Shown: positions 22,390 to 34,307 of the stretch, in pieces
Position numbering within the stretch: the stretch's first letter is position 1
How the letters are laid out: every line of letters begins with the position of its first letter
Assembly (NCBI GenBank): GCA_022495995.1
Contig: JAFEMH010001307.1
Coordinates: forward strand, 1 to 64,000
Source: Adenophora triphylla var. japonica
Lineage: Eukaryota; Streptophyta; Magnoliopsida; Asterales; Campanulaceae
DNA: 64,000 nucleotides
Direction of reading: 5' to 3'
The notes under the pieces: model-generated
Told to the model about the DNA's origin: nothing
Database searches by the model: none
What the model saw: the letters and a program-made list of their open reading frames with translations, nothing else
Made by a program: the position numbers and the translations under genes

Positions 22390-23437
22390 TTGCTCTACCT
22401 TGAAAAATATACAGTATTAAAGAGGTTGAAGAGAATAAAGTAGAGGTTGAAAATTAATGTTTTCGATATAATTTGTTTTTTTTTTTCATTTTTTTCCACC
22501 TACTTCCTTAAAAATTTCTTCATAGCTTTCTACTCCCTTTTCCTTTTGTTCTAGCGTATAAAAAAAAACCTGAAAAAATTGATCAATGAAAGTGAGGAGG
22601 TATTTTATTTTAATTGAATCAAAAATTACAAAATCTTGTCTTATATTAGATAGATATACACTCGTAAGAAAAATGGTAGAAATAAGACCAAGAAAACTCA
22701 CAAAACTCACAAAAATTACCAACTATATCAATTTATTGCAGTTTTATTTGAGAAGATGGGAAGGGACGAGGTTTTTGTTTGGGGAGGTGAGGGTAGTTTG
22801 GACATTTAGACTTATTATAAAGAGAATCAGGGACTATATGGGGGTTTTGATTTCAACACTGTGATCCTAAGGTAAAATTCGAAATGTAATGTTTTTATTG
22901 GTAAATTGCATTCTATCTCATGGGCTTATCGGTAAAAATCTCAATTAATATTCCACTAACACATTAACACATTAGATGTACATTATAGACTTTTACATTT
23001 TTTGTTCATAATATTTACTAATTATAATGTGTATATATAATATACAATTATTAATTGTCAAATACAATAGATTATATTATTAATTCAATTATCTATAAAA
23101 TTAAAAGTTAACTCATAACAATAATAATTCATTGTTATTATTCAAATTTCATTTGACATAATAAGTACAAACTATGTACAACAAAAGCTAAAAAAAAAAG
23201 TAACACAATTATCCTAAATTTGCATGGATAAACATTTTGATTCATATAAAATATACTTATATTTAAAAAAAAAATGTTATGATACTTTATTAAATAAAAA
23301 CATAATTGAAGCAAAATACCAAAAAAAAAAATCTTCTTAGCTTTCTACTCCCTTTGTTATAGCGTATTTTTGTTATTCGTTTCAGAGTGTATCCATTTAA
23401 ATTATGAATAGTGAGGAAGTTTTTATTCATTAGTATA
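22390..23437. other. AT-rich stretch with no supported gene
   Basis: Open frames on both strands (22,486-22,864) are conserved between copies only because the whole region is. They have no recognisable domain and a strongly AT-driven composition. Poly-A runs occur near 23,190, 23,265 and 23,320. A second piece like the 22,525-22,560 sequence (agctttctactccctttg then agcgtat) recurs at 23,340. Confidence 0.45.
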
Positions 23438-23439
23438 TA

Positions 23440-23745
23440 CTCCCTCCGTCCCACCGATCTTAAGAAAATTTTCCATTTTACACGTCCCGCCGATCTTAAG
23501 AATTCCAAAAATGAAAAGTTATTATTATTTTTATACTCTTTCTACCCCACTCATTCTCTCTCCTACTTTACTTTTACACTCACAACATTCTCTCTCCTAA
23601 CTATTCATCCCACTCATTCTCTCTCCTATTTAATTTTTCACACTCACAACACTTCTTCCACTCATTCTCTCTCCTAATACTATAATAATATTCCTTAATT
23701 CCCGTGTCATTTTATTTTTTCTTAAGTTGGGTGGGACGGAGGGAG
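23440..23745. mobile_element. Stowaway MITE, copy 1
   Basis: A 306-base element with ends CTCCCTCCGTCCCACC and GGTGGGACGGAGGGAG and TA duplications at 23,438 and 23,746. The terminal inverted repeat continues imperfectly to about 29 bases through a shared cttaagaaaa. The interior has repeats of cactcattctctctcct. There is no coding capacity. MITEs of this kind are moved by Tc1/mariner transposases. It is present at the same site in copy 2, so it is older than the duplication. Confidence 0.95.
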
Positions 23746-24160
23746 TATATTGTATGTTGTATTATTATATTCACTCATATGTGATATAATATTGCCTCTA
23801 TAATACAACATGATGATGGAACTTTTCGGATATTATAATACTTTTTAAAACTTTCCGATAACTCTCCCGTAAAACAAAAGTCACACGCAGGGCAGGCCGA
23901 TCACGAGGCTAAGCCAAGTTTCGGAGTAAAAACCTCATTTTACGTAATGATAATTATTAATAATTTAAATTATCCATGAACCACAAAAGCCCATATATAT
24001 GAAGTCGAGCCCATAGTTGCTGATCATTAGCCGGTCCGACCCTCAACATACTACAATACAACCGTTTGCAATGTCGCTTACTTTTCACGCACAGCTATAA
24101 GCCACATACTAATCCTTCATCCTTCCCCGATTAGGAAAAGCACTTCCTTCCTACCCTCAT

Positions 24161-24170
24161 CTATAAATAC
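24161..24170 (+). promoter_or_regulatory. TATA box of a candidate promoter, copy 1
   Basis: CTATAAATAC lies after GCCCA motifs (agcccatata near 23,990, gagcccata near 24,008) and before a short leader with three atttcctacccaatccc-like repeats. An ATG-less leader and a telo-box-like taaccctaataacag donor follow near 24,328. The arrangement is that of a plant housekeeping-type promoter, but the downstream gene is unrecognisable. Activity is not shown. Confidence 0.5.
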
Positions 24171-24324
24171 CCCAATTTCCTACCCAATCCCAATTTCCTA
24201 CCCAATCCCAATTTCCTAACATTACGGTGATTTCGACGCTCCGATCATAAATTTGATTCTGATGGCGATTTCGACGATCATTGGGTAAAGATGATTGTTG
24301 ATTCCTGTCGATCGATGAGATGAT

Positions 24325-24436
24325 GCGTAACCCTAATAACAGGTATGATTCTATTAAATCTAATTCCAGTTGTTGATGATACCTAACCCTAATAACAGGT
24401 ATGATTCTATTATATCTAATTCCAGTTGTTGATGAT
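24325..24436 (+). repeat. 56-bp tandem duplication across a putative splice donor
   Basis: taaccctaataacaggtatg through tccagttgttgatgat occurs twice in tandem with period 56. Each unit includes an AG/GTATG donor-like site. Both copies of the large unit carry it. Confidence 0.85.
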
Positions 24437-24439
24437 ACC

Positions 24440-27400
24440 TTTTTTCCTAGAGTGGGTGCTACTCCTGCCATGCTGCAATACAACGTTAGGAGCCTTATGG
24501 GGGTGCCTTGTTTATAGGCCTTTGCGCGACTGACTGCGTTTGTGGGTAATACAGTTTGAAGGGTTTTTATAAATTTGTAATAGCCTAGGGTGAAGTTTTT
24601 TTTTATTTATAATTTCCACATATATGCTATGTTTGCTGACTGTTCTTTGATGTTTTCTTTGTTTGTAACTATAAGAGCATCTTTGATCTCTACTCTTTCC
24701 CCTCTTTTTTTCTGAGCAGTCTCTAAATTGACCTCAACTCATCCCCTTTAACTTAGAGATGGTTAGTGATTATCTGTCTTCTTGTTGTTTTTTGGCTCTT
24801 TGTTTTCTTCTTTTGGAGGGACTATCTAACTTGTGTGTTGTGGCGTGTTTATTATCTAGCTTGTCAAAGTATGTTCTAACGCAATCTTGAACTATGGCTT
24901 ACGAGACTTTGAGTATTGATTAGTTTGAAAGGGGGTGTCCATTGATACTTTTTCATTCACATGCTATTTCTGTTAGTATTTCCAACAATGTCTGAACTCA
25001 TTTTTTGTTATTCTATGTGTTGTTGCAGTGCACATGGTTTTTGTCGGGTTTGAAGAGCACCTTATTTACATATCCTGCTATTTTTTGATGTCTTACATTG
25101 AAATCAAGCTTCTTTAATTGCTTAACTATGGCATTTCACCTTTGATTTTGTTACCAATTATTTATGCAGTATGGTTGTAAGATGAATCTCTCTAAACCTT
25201 CGATGAAATTCTGGTGTGATTTTATGTTAATTATATTAAGAATTTCTTATATGGTGCAAACATCTCTTTGTCCACCTGTGCTCTGCAGATGATGCTAAAG
25301 TAATCTTGATGTTAGCTTGTCACGTTATAAGTTGGTGCTAGATGTTTATGATGGGGTGGCTTGTTGATAGTTACGAGTGCAGCTTCACAAGTGGCTTTTG
25401 CTTTGGACTCCGTTGAGTAGACATGGCGCATCAGAGGCATATTTCATTATTTGTTTTTTGTTCGTATCCTCTCATTGCTTTCCCTTTGTTGTCAGCAAGT
25501 GTGGATTTTTCCAAGTATTCAGAGCATCCGTAACCTCAAACCCAATTTACACAGTAATAATCCAAACTAAATTTCAATATATTTTCTTATTATTTGTTTC
25601 ACCTATAAGTACCAATTATCCTTTGAATATTTGATTATTTTCAGGCCAGTTTAACATTGGTTGAAAGTTGTTTTTCTGAACATGGCCGTATGTTGTCTTG
25701 GTTACTTATTTACCTTCTTTTTCCCAACAGCGATCTTACTTCTTGATTCTCTAATGTTTCTAGTTTGTCAATTTGTGGCCTGGTTGGGATCTCGAGCAAA
25801 GCTGACTTGGCAGTCAGGCATGAAAGACTGTCAACAAGACAACCCCCCCCCCCCAGAAGACATCAATCTTCTGTATTGCAACATGACAGGAGTAGCAAAT
25901 ACTATAAGGAGAGAAGGTACATGCACAACCCAGGCCACAAGTTGACAAACTAGTGGGTAAAACAATTTTGAAGGGTTTTAATAGATTTGTAATAGCTTTT
26001 GATTAAGTTTTCCTTTGCTTTCTTTTCTGACTATTCTGAGTGCTTTTTGCTAGTGGTGTGGATTTTTTTAGCGTAAAGAGCATCTTTGATCTCTAATCTT
26101 TCCCCTCATATTCTGAGCTGTATCTAAAATGACCTCAACTCATCTCGTCACTTTACCATAGTGTTGGTAAGTGATACGCTGTCATTCACATGTTGATTCC
26201 TTTTTTTTCCCAGTTTTTCTTAATACTCATTTTCGTCAGTTTCTGTATTCATGCAGTTGCACATGGTTTTTGTCGGGTGTGAAGAGCACCTTTATTGTGA
26301 TATCCAACTCTCTTTCTGATGTCTAACAGTGAACTTAGGTTTCTTTAACTTCTTCGCTACTCCATTAACAATCATTAATGTAGTATGATTGATGTCTCAT
26401 TCGGCTCCTTTCCCTGATTCTATCGACTCTTTGCTCGCAGACCAGGTTCTGTTCTATCTGAGTTTTGGTAAGATGATGTTCTCTAAGAGGCTTAGTGATA
26501 TAAAAAATGGTGTTATTTTATTCCTATGATATTAAGAATCACTTGAGTGGGAACATCTCCTTGTTCAAATTTAGATTTTGCATGCGCTAGGTTTGGTCCT
26601 CTTTTTTTTTCTTTGTCCATCAAAGATATGCTCCTTCCATCTCAAAAAAAAAAAAGTAATTCACATTTCCTCCCCCCCCCCCCTTTTTTTTCCTTAAACG
26701 GGTCGGGTATAGTTTCAATACAAAATAGAGGTCAATCTGGGGAAGTCTGGGTTTAGTAAAATCCATTGGCTTTACATCTAGTATTATAGCAGAATTTTGG
26801 GCCATTAGAGAAGGATTAAAACTTGCACTGTCTTTATATATATTTGATATTCATGTTGAGACTGACTCTTTACTGGCCTTTAATGTCATATGCAGACATC
26901 AAGAACTGCCTGCCGATTTTCAAACTCTTCTAACTGATTGCAGGTTTTTGATGGAATCCTTCTGGCACATTTGGTTCTCTTTTAAACAGGGAAGGCAACC
27001 CTGGGGCAGATGCTTTGACAAAACTGGCGTCGGATTCTACGGTTATCGATGATAATTCTATGACCACCGTTGTATTTAATGCCATCCATATGTAATGATG
27101 TTATGGGTCGTAAAATAGCTAGAATATCTGATTTTCAGTGTGCTACAGTCAGTTGCAGTTGTAAAACAACCTGTCGTTGTAAGATATCTTATGTTTTGTA
27201 AAATATTGTGGTTTAAAAAACAAGTTGCTATTACAAAATTTAAAGGAATAGAAAGTCCATGTTATTTATTCTGTTTTTGCAAATTGGTAATTAATTTAAA
27301 GATTCTATTTAGCTTTATAAAATGTAGTCCAATGCATATCACAAGAAGAGCACGACATGCCCATTCTTCCTTTAACGACCAAGGGTAGGTAAGTGATACG

Positions 27401-29300
27401 CTGTCATTCACATGTTGCTTCTTTTCTTTTTCCCAGTTTTTCTTATACTCATTTTCGTCAGTTTCTGTGTTCATGCAGGTGCACATGGTTTTTGTCGGGT
27501 GCGAAGAGCATCTTTATTGTGATATCCAACTCTCTTTCTGATGTCTAACAGTGAACTTAGGTTTATTTAACTACTTCGCTACTCCATTAAAAATCATTAA
27601 TGTAGTATGATTGCTGTCTCATTCGGCTCCTTTCCCAGATTCTCTGGAGACTCTTTGTTCGCAGACCAGGTTCTGTTCTAACTGAGTCGTGGTAAGATGA
27701 AGTTCTCTAAGAGGCTTAGTGAAATAAAAAAATGGTGTTATGTTATTCCTATCATATTATGAATCACTTGAGTGGAAGCATCTCCTTGTTCACCTGTGCT
27801 CTGCAGGTGATGTTAAATTGAGCTTGAAGTTAGGCTATCACGTTATAAGTGGGAGCTGGATGCGTGGGATGGGGTGGCTTGTTAATACTTTTAAGTGCAG
27901 CTTCACAAGTGACTTTTGTTTCGGACTCCTTGAAGTTATGCAGACATGTCCCATTTTGGAGATTTTTATTTCCATCTTCAGCTTTCATTCTTATATCCTC
28001 TATTTGTTGTTGTCTTGTTGTTAGCGAGCGTGTCTTTTTTCTACTATGAAGAGCTTCTGTAATCTCTAACCCATTTCTCCTTGTAGTATTGGTTGCTCCA
28101 GTCATGTTGCAATACAGGAGTTAGATGTCTGACGGGGTGCCTTAACTCATCATTGTCACTCTAACTTTGGGTTGGTAAATGATTATTTGACTACTTGTCA
28201 TTTTATTTTATTTTGGCTTTTAGTTTGCTTTTTTTTCTAGAGACTATCTGACTTGTGGATTGGAATATGTTTGTTATCTAGCTTGTCAACCTGTGTTCTA
28301 AAAGCAATGTTGTGCTATGTTTTCATGAGTTTGGGTATTGATTGGTCTGAAAAGGGTGCTTTTTGTTGATACGTCACATGCTGACTTTCTGATGACTAAC
28401 TTTGAACTTAGCTCTCTTTAGTTACTACGCTACTCTATTTCGCTTTTGATTTGGTTAGCAATCATTTTTGGGTATGGCTGCACTCTTTGGGCTCCATTCT
28501 TTGTTTCTCTGGAGGCTATTTGCATGTGGACTAGGTTTCTTACAATCTGAATTGTGGTAAGATTAAAGTCTCTAGAGGCATATAAAAGGGCCCCCCAGTG
28601 CACCAAATCATCCCCGAGTAGCGAGGGTTCGGACATAATGGAATAAAAATTGGTGTCATTTTATTCTTTGTATATTACGAATTGCTTAACTCAGTGGGAA
28701 CATCTCCTTGTCAACCTGTGCTCTGCAGGTGATGTTAAATTATTCTTGAAGTAATGCTGTCAACTTATAAGTGGGAATAGTGTGTTTGTCGTGGTGGCTT
28801 GTTGATACCTTATCATATATTTTGATCTTTCCAGTTTCCTATATTCTCATTTTCTCTTATTTGTGCTGATAGAGCACATTAATTTGTTGAGTATGCGGTG
28901 CATATAAAGTGATGAAGGGCTTATCTATGTTGCTTTCAGGGACCCTTGTTTTGATACTTGATGGTAGCCCACTTAACCTTGATGGTTTGCTGTCATAAGG
29001 TTTCATTATATTTTTGTGTGTTTGGGTACTCAGATTCCTGTCACTTACGTGTGAAGCTTTACAAGTGACTTGTGCTTTGGACTCCATTTATGTATACATG
29101 TCGCATCAGTGAGATATTACATTTAGTATTTCTTTGTTTCCAATCATTTAGCAGCTTTCATACTCATACCCTCTCATTTATGTTATCTTGTTGTCAGCGA
29201 GCGTGGATTTTTTCAGGTATGAAGATTATCTGTAGCCTATTACCCAATTTACATAGCAACACTCCGGATGAGTTTGGACGTAGCATGCTGGTATCTTTTG
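24440..29300 (+). repeat. Degenerate repeat block with exon-like mini-units, copy 1
   Basis: Several short exon-like units recur with intron-like flanks. The ttgcacatggtttttgtcgg unit (reading HMVFVGCEEHL) is at about 25,030, 26,262 and 27,480. The tgtgctctgcag unit followed by a gatgntaaa start is at about 25,278, 27,797 and 28,719. The catgntgcaataca unit (reading MLQY) is at about 24,467 and 28,103, with an inverted relative at about 25,856-25,900. Intervening phrases such as gagcatctttgatctcta also repeat. It looks like successive partial tandem duplications of one old gene region. I do not recognise the source gene, and stops are frequent. Confidence 0.7.
26758..27095 (+). pseudogene. 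LINE-type RNase H (RVT_3-like) remnant, copy 1
   Basis: The frame reads SSIIAEFWAIREGLKLALSL, then DIHVETDSLLAF and ELPADFQTLLTDCRFLM. After a frame break, EGNPGADALTKLASDS follows, ending at TAA 27,093-27,095. The order (A-E-x-W-A-I-R-x-G-L-x-L-A, V-E-T-D-S, E-G-N-x-x-A-D-A-L-x-K-L) is typical of the RNase H-like domain at the end of plant non-LTR retrotransposons and related domesticated proteins. The start is missing, and at least one frameshift lies near 26,980. It sits inside the degenerate repeat block. Confidence 0.8.
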
Positions 29301-29506
29301 ATCTTTCGTAGCGCACATGAATTTATCGTGTATGAGGAGCATTGATAGCGTACTGTACTGGCTAACCCAAAGAAGTGTAAAAACAAATATTCTCTACTTT
29401 CAGTATTTGTGTCATTTTTTGATTCATGTTTGATCACAGGGTGATACATTTTGCATATTATTGATCTTAGCCATTTGTCAATGAGGTTCATTTTTCCTTA
29501 TTGGTA

Positions 29507-29930
29507 TACAGATACGATTCTAACACCCTTGATCTGGCAGATCCTTTAAAGCTAGAGTGAGCTACATGTTTTACACAACTATTTACTTGTTGATAGGGTA
29601 TTCTTTTGGAGTACAGAGATGTGGGTCTTTTCCACCATCTTTCAAAAAAGGCATTTATTCTCGTTGAAGACACACACAAAATGCAAAACTCAGAGTCCAT
29701 TCAAACACTTGTAAGTATTTGACATGAGCTATATTTCAAATTTTGAAAGTGTCCTTCCGGTTGTAAGGATGCATGTTGAGATTATATAGGGTAAGTATTA
29801 AGTATAAAATATGCATGCAGTTGCAAGTGAAGGTGGAAGTGATGATTCTAAAAGAAAAGGTTATGCATTTGTGCGTGCTTTTTCTGCCCACTTTGTGAGG
29901 TGTCTATATAGTGATAATGTATGTACTCAT
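29507..29930 (+). pseudogene. Unidentified exon-like pieces, copy 1
   Basis: Three short open pieces with splice-like borders are visible: YDSNTLDLADPLK after acceptor tacag (29,507), LLEYRDVGLFHHLSKKAF with LVEDTHKMQNSES (about 29,600-29,705, followed by GTAAGT), and VASEGGSDDSKRKGYAFV (about 29,822-29,930). They are nearly unchanged in copy 2. The composition is protein-like, but I cannot name the family. They may be fragments of one gene. Confidence 0.4.
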
Positions 29931-30344
29931 CATTTCCTTGACGTGTTTTCTTGCCAAGTGGATTAAGCAAAAAAGATGCGTTGGAGTAATGTCTGATCAT
30001 TAGCAAATATCCTTTAATGCTTTACTTAAGGCGACAGTTCTTATCTTATGATGGATAAATTAATGAAGCATTTCCAAGAAAAAGAACTTTACCTAGGTTT
30101 TGCGTAAAAACTGGGAATATCTGTCACATATATACACATCTTAGTTCAACTAAAATGTTCAATGAAAAAGAGATGATGCATTTTTTGTTGCTATTTTGTT
30201 TCAGTAATTTACTTCTTTCTTTGGCTTACAAACTCTACTTTGGAAAAAGGTCCTGGATTATTTGGAAATGTAATTGCAACAGTGCTCTGTATCGGTCTTG
30301 TACCAGGCATACTTGGTGAAATCTGGACAGAGAAATCGATTCAA

Positions 30345-30377
<33 letters not shown>

Positions 30378-30385
30378 CATATATA
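29931..30385. other. Non-coding stretch ending in CT and TA repeats
   Basis: AT-rich sequence without a convincing frame. At 30,344-30,385 a CT run passes into a TA run directly before the MITE. Confidence 0.4.
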
Positions 30386-30648
30386 CTCCCTCCGTCCCGG
30401 CCGACTTAGGACTTTTTGCCATTTTGGGCGTCCCACCCGACTTAGGACGGCCCAAAATGGAAACCTTAAATCACTATTCTCTCCACTCATTCTCTCTCCT
30501 ACATTATTTTAATACTCACAACACCATTATAATTTACTATTTCCTCCACTCATTCTCTCTCCTATTTTTAAATTACACTCACAACATTTACCTTTTCCTT
30601 AATTCCCGTGCCATTTCAAAAAATCCTAAGTCGGCCGGGACGGAGGGA

Positions 30649-30649
<1 letters not shown>
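30386..30649. mobile_element. Stowaway MITE inside a TA microsatellite, copy 1
   Basis: 264 bases with ends CTCCCTCCGTCCCGGCCGAC and GTCGGCCGGGACGGAGGGAG (exact 20-base inverted repeats) and a further match in cttagga/tcctaag. The interior cactcattctctctcct and actcacaacac repeats resemble the other Stowaways here. TA repeats on both sides mean the TA target was a microsatellite. The TA tract to the right runs to about 30,694. Confidence 0.95.
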
Positions 30650-30694
<45 letters not shown>

Positions 30695-30697
<3 letters not shown>

Positions 30698-31390
30698 TAC
30701 ATATACTTATATGCATGTATTTTTAATTATATTATGGGGTAAAATTTATACAGTGAAGAGCGTGATTAAAGAGAACATTCGGGACAAAGCCTTTAGTAGA
30801 GGGAGGCAAGTCGGGTAGTAGCAGAGAGCGTGGAAAAGGACTCTAGCCAGTCAATCATGCCCTGGTGGTAAGTCTGATCTCTCACTCCATTCTGTTTTCT
30901 AGCTCGAGAAAACCAATGGAAGGAAAAATGAGAAAAAAATGCAGAGTAGTTTTTACACATCCTTTGATTAGTTATATTTGTGTGTGTGAAATTTGAACTT
31001 AACTAATAAGGTTAACGGGACAAGAATAAGTAAGACAACACTGATTTTTTTAATTTTTGGCTGCTCATTTGAATTACGTTTTGCTTTGATCTTATGTTAT
31101 TCGCGCCGTCATTCATTTCTCCTCCTGTATTTTCCAGGGATGTGGGAATAATTTACCGCTAACTGATTGAGTGTATCAACACATACTTGTTAAGGTTCAA
31201 ATTTGGGTTGTCAATCATTAATTATACATGTTGCTGTGCATTAGTCCCTTTTTCGCTGTAGTTACCCATGATCGGTGTCTAAAGGTTGTTTAATCATGCA
31301 ATAATTTGTCAGGTTTGACTTCTTTTATGGGTTCAAAGTATTTTCTAATATTTTGCAGAACGCATTTGTTTTGTATTCAAGGTTACAACT
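30695..31390 (+). other. Stretch containing a diverged duplicate of the ATM-exon intron
   Basis: Sequence near 30,970-31,110 (atttgtgtgtgtgaa, gttaac, acaagaat, then tttttggctgctcatttgaatta) is a diverged relative of 11,317-11,440, the intron after the ATM-like first exon. The upstream part (30,760-30,870) would be the exon position but shows no ATM-like reading. No gene is assigned. Confidence 0.5.
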
Positions 31391-31395
31391 AAATT

Positions 31396-31935
31396 ATTTA
31401 GGGGTGCTGATGACGTAACTGCGATAATAGAGCAGCTTTATCAATACTGGTTGCTTCACCTGGGAGAATATTGTTCTAAGGTAAGCCCTCACTCCTCACT
31501 TGGTCCTTATTTCGTGACATTTTCTTAAGAACCATTCACTCACATCCATGCAACTATGCAATGCAATACTATACCCCAATCCCAGAAAAAAATTGTCATA
31601 TGTTCTCAGGAGTCATGATTATGGAATGTTGGCAGTGGCGGTGTGGCAAAAAGGTCTCACTCTTCTCAGGCTTCCAAATCTACAAAGAGGACAACACTGG
31701 TTGAAGAAGGATATGGAATCGTGGTGTAAAGCAGTGCTATTGGTACAACTATGTATGGCAGCTCAATAGAACATGTCAAGTTCTACAAGTATAACAAAAA
31801 AAATTGCTCTTTAAGTTCATTTAAAGTCCTTTTTTTTGTTTTAAACTCATGCTTATTGTTAAAGATTGCTTTTGTAGGTTCCTTGGTTTTTGTTGGTGGT
31901 GATCCTCGTGTTGGAAAAGTACATCAGTGTTACAG
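31396..31935 (+). pseudogene. RadA/Sms-like DNA repair ATPase fragment, copy 1
   Basis: The exon at 31,878-31,935, bounded by ttttgtag and a GT donor, reads GSLVFVGGDPRVGK and corresponds to the Walker A region of RadA/Sms, a RecA-family ATPase acting on recombination intermediates, with an organelle form in plants. The invariant S/T after GK is altered (GKV). About 110 bases upstream, 31,640-31,760 reads KSTKRTTLVEEGYG and then, after frame breaks, WCKAV. This may be the decayed zinc-finger region, but the cysteines are not all kept. An exon-like piece at 31,396-31,480 (DDVTAIIEQLYQYW) is unassigned. The unit breakpoint follows 80 bases later. Confidence 0.65.
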
Positions 31936-32004
31936 GTACTGGTCTTTGTAAACTTTGCTCTTGAAGTTCATTTGAAAGCCTTCATTTTGTTATAAACTCA
32001 ATTT

Positions 32005-32025
32005 TTTGTTAAAGGTGCATCCGAC
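32005..32025 (+). other. Junction between duplication copies
   Basis: Left of 32,014 the sequence follows 60,524. Right of it, the sequence follows a copy 1 start that lies outside the window. The junction reads ttgttaaag then gtgcatccgac. At most a few bases (aaag) could be microhomology. Confidence 0.85.
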
Positions 32026-33015
32026 TTCCTCTTTACGGGCTTTACTAGACTGTACTTTTTGATTTTACAGATGTAAGTGTGAGATCTGATGATGATGTTA
32101 CCATTGCCAGCTCATCCATTGAACACCAAAGTTTCAGACTCTTCTCCCCGTACTGAAAATCATGTTGAAAAAGATATGGTTGGAAAACCTGATTTGTATC
32201 ATAGATGTAAGAATCTTGGAGGGCACGGCTTCTCATCCTCACCACAGGGTAACTTCATCCTTCAGCATTGTCCTGGATTTGAACTTAACCATTTCTAGAA
32301 TGGACAAGTGCCTAGTGAATAATCTTTACATAGTTTTGCTGTTTTCTGTTTCTTCTTCACCACATTACCTGAAGTTGGCACTTGGAAAAGCTTACCCATC
32401 TTTTCATATTTTATATACAACACAGATTTCATATTTCTAAAGAGTTTCAAAATTAAATCCAAAGGATGGGTCTGTTGCATTTCAAATAGTTGATTCTTCT
32501 GAACCTATGTCCAAAGCTTCTAGAACATCAAAAAAGTGATCTTTTCTGCTTTTCATGCTGTTGGCATCATGAAAAAAGATTTCAATCTCCTTTTTTCCAT
32601 TTGGGTAATTGATACATATTCATTATCTCTCATTTTCAAGTCAATTTTTTGATAAATTATAAATTTGTTGAAGCAGTAAACAGTGATGAAGAAGATGAGA
32701 AATTGAAGTGTCAAGTTGATCGTCAAAAGGGACATTTGAAGGTTACGTCTGGGAATGTTGATATGGAAAAAAGATGATTTCTCTCCTGTTTTTTTACCAC
32801 ACTACCTTAAGTGAAATGAATTGTTTTTGTAATTGGTAGGAAGCAAAAAAGAGAATGGATGTTGCTGGAATAATTAACGTCCACCACTGGAGGAGAAACA
32901 ATGGATGATGAACATTGATCTACTACTTCTTGCAGCTTGTCTCATTAATAATATGATGTGAAATTATTGATGCGCGGGATAAAAAAATTTGTTCCATTTT
33001 GTTCATATCCATTTT
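32018..33015 (+). other. Start of copy 2: unidentified segment
   Basis: 32,018-32,110 is a diverged relative of 5,991-6,085. 32,089-32,270 contains open stretches without a domain I know. From 32,450 on it equals the start of the window. No gene is supported. Confidence 0.4.
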
Positions 33016-34112
33016 TCCCTTTCCATTTTAGGATGCGAAAATGTCTTTAGTCACTATTGGAGTCGGCAAATGTTGAGGCTAACTGGAGCTGGGAGCAGGT
33101 ATCATGTTTATGTGCCTCTTTATCTTTGTTACCGACTTTAAGTGCTTGTAATTGAACTTGAAATTTTATATCGAGCAATGAGAGTGATCATCAATGGCAA
33201 AAGATATGGCGACCAGAAAGTTCTAGGTGAACTGAAACAGTCTTTCAACGAGTGTCTGGACTCTCATTTCAAATTGACCAACTCTTCAGTTTAGATAGGA
33301 AGGAACGAGAGGGATTGTACTTTAAACTCTGTTCTCAAGATTTTTCAGGATGGAAAATGGGAAGCCTATGTTCCTTCATTTTCTTTCTGTCTGAAAGTAG
33401 CAGCAGATTTGGGAGGATAGAAAGCTCTGATTGGTTTTTTTTTTTTTCATTTTGCTACCTTTAAAAGGTCCAAAACTTAGGAAGGAAAATCTATAATTCC
33501 TTCCCTTTCCTTCCTAAACTCGGTTGCAGAACATAAAAAATTTAACCCCTCCTTTTCATTATAACTTGAGGTTGGACGATAATACCTGAACCTTTCTTTT
33601 TCTCTCCAGCTCTTTGTATACTGTAACTTTAAAAGGCTTCAGTCTAATATTTGATTTCTTATGTGTTATGCTATAGTACCTGGTGCAAAGAAAGAATTTG
33701 GATGCTGAGAAGAGACGCTTAACGCAGAAAAAAGCAAAAGAAAAATTCACGTAGATGATGAAATATTTATGAGTGCACGTTCGTCCTTCAAAACTGTTTT
33801 TACTAATGTATTTCCTGCCCCAGTTTCTATCTCAAGTAGGAGTCTAAGGAAATGGCATCATCCATGAGATGTAGGTACTTATCTCATCATGCTGTCTTAT
33901 TTGTTGATAGCAATTATTTTAGCATTAAGTTATTCCTTAGATGTTGATTTGAAACTGATTCTTGTGAACCAGAAAAGCTTTAGACTTGTTTGAAGATGAT
34001 GAAAGGTTTAAGGCCGTAGAACAAGCTGCATGAATTTCCTCGTTTGTACTCTTAATTAGAGCTGTTGGAGTACAGGCAACTCCTGGAATATTGTGGCCTG
34101 ATGATTGAGGTT
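33016..34112 (+). pseudogene. PRP40: PRP40-like fragment, copy 2 (shortened)
   Basis: It has the same exons as copy 1 as far as LLEYCGLMIE (about 34,105), but a 412-base block (copy 1 positions 1,645-2,056) is missing at a gttgg microhomology near 34,063. Everything past about 34,158 is replaced. The first FF exon is better kept than in copy 1: LLESANVEANWSWEQ is continuous here, whereas copy 1 has extra bases. The stop after FKAVEQAA is shared. Confidence 0.82.
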
Positions 34113-34160
34113 GTGTTTTGAAGCTTAATTTGCACAATCTTCCCAATCTGAAATTCACAC

Positions 34161-34307
34161 GATTAAGATATGTTTGAGAGTTATTACATGATGAGAGTTA
34201 TTACATGATGCTCCAAGCTGGAATGTTTGAGAGTTATTACATGATGCCCTTATCGTGACCAGCTTGGAGCATCATGTAATAACTCTCAAGGATGAGATTA
34301 AGATATG
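34161..34307. repeat. Scrambled direct and inverted repeats at the PRP40/FPP junction
   Basis: A 30-base perfect inverted repeat pairs 34,192-34,221 with 34,259-34,288. The phrase gagagttattacatgatg occurs three times (34,175, 34,194 approximately, and 34,229). gattaagatatg occurs at 34,161-34,172 and 34,296-34,307. The pieces all derive from the first FPP exon beside them, so the junction is patched with copies of its neighbour in both orientations. Confidence 0.9.

Noticed and set aside
22486..22864. Overlapping open frames on both strands conserved between the copies
   Set aside because: Conservation equals that of the surrounding non-coding DNA. No domain is present and composition is driven by A and T runs.
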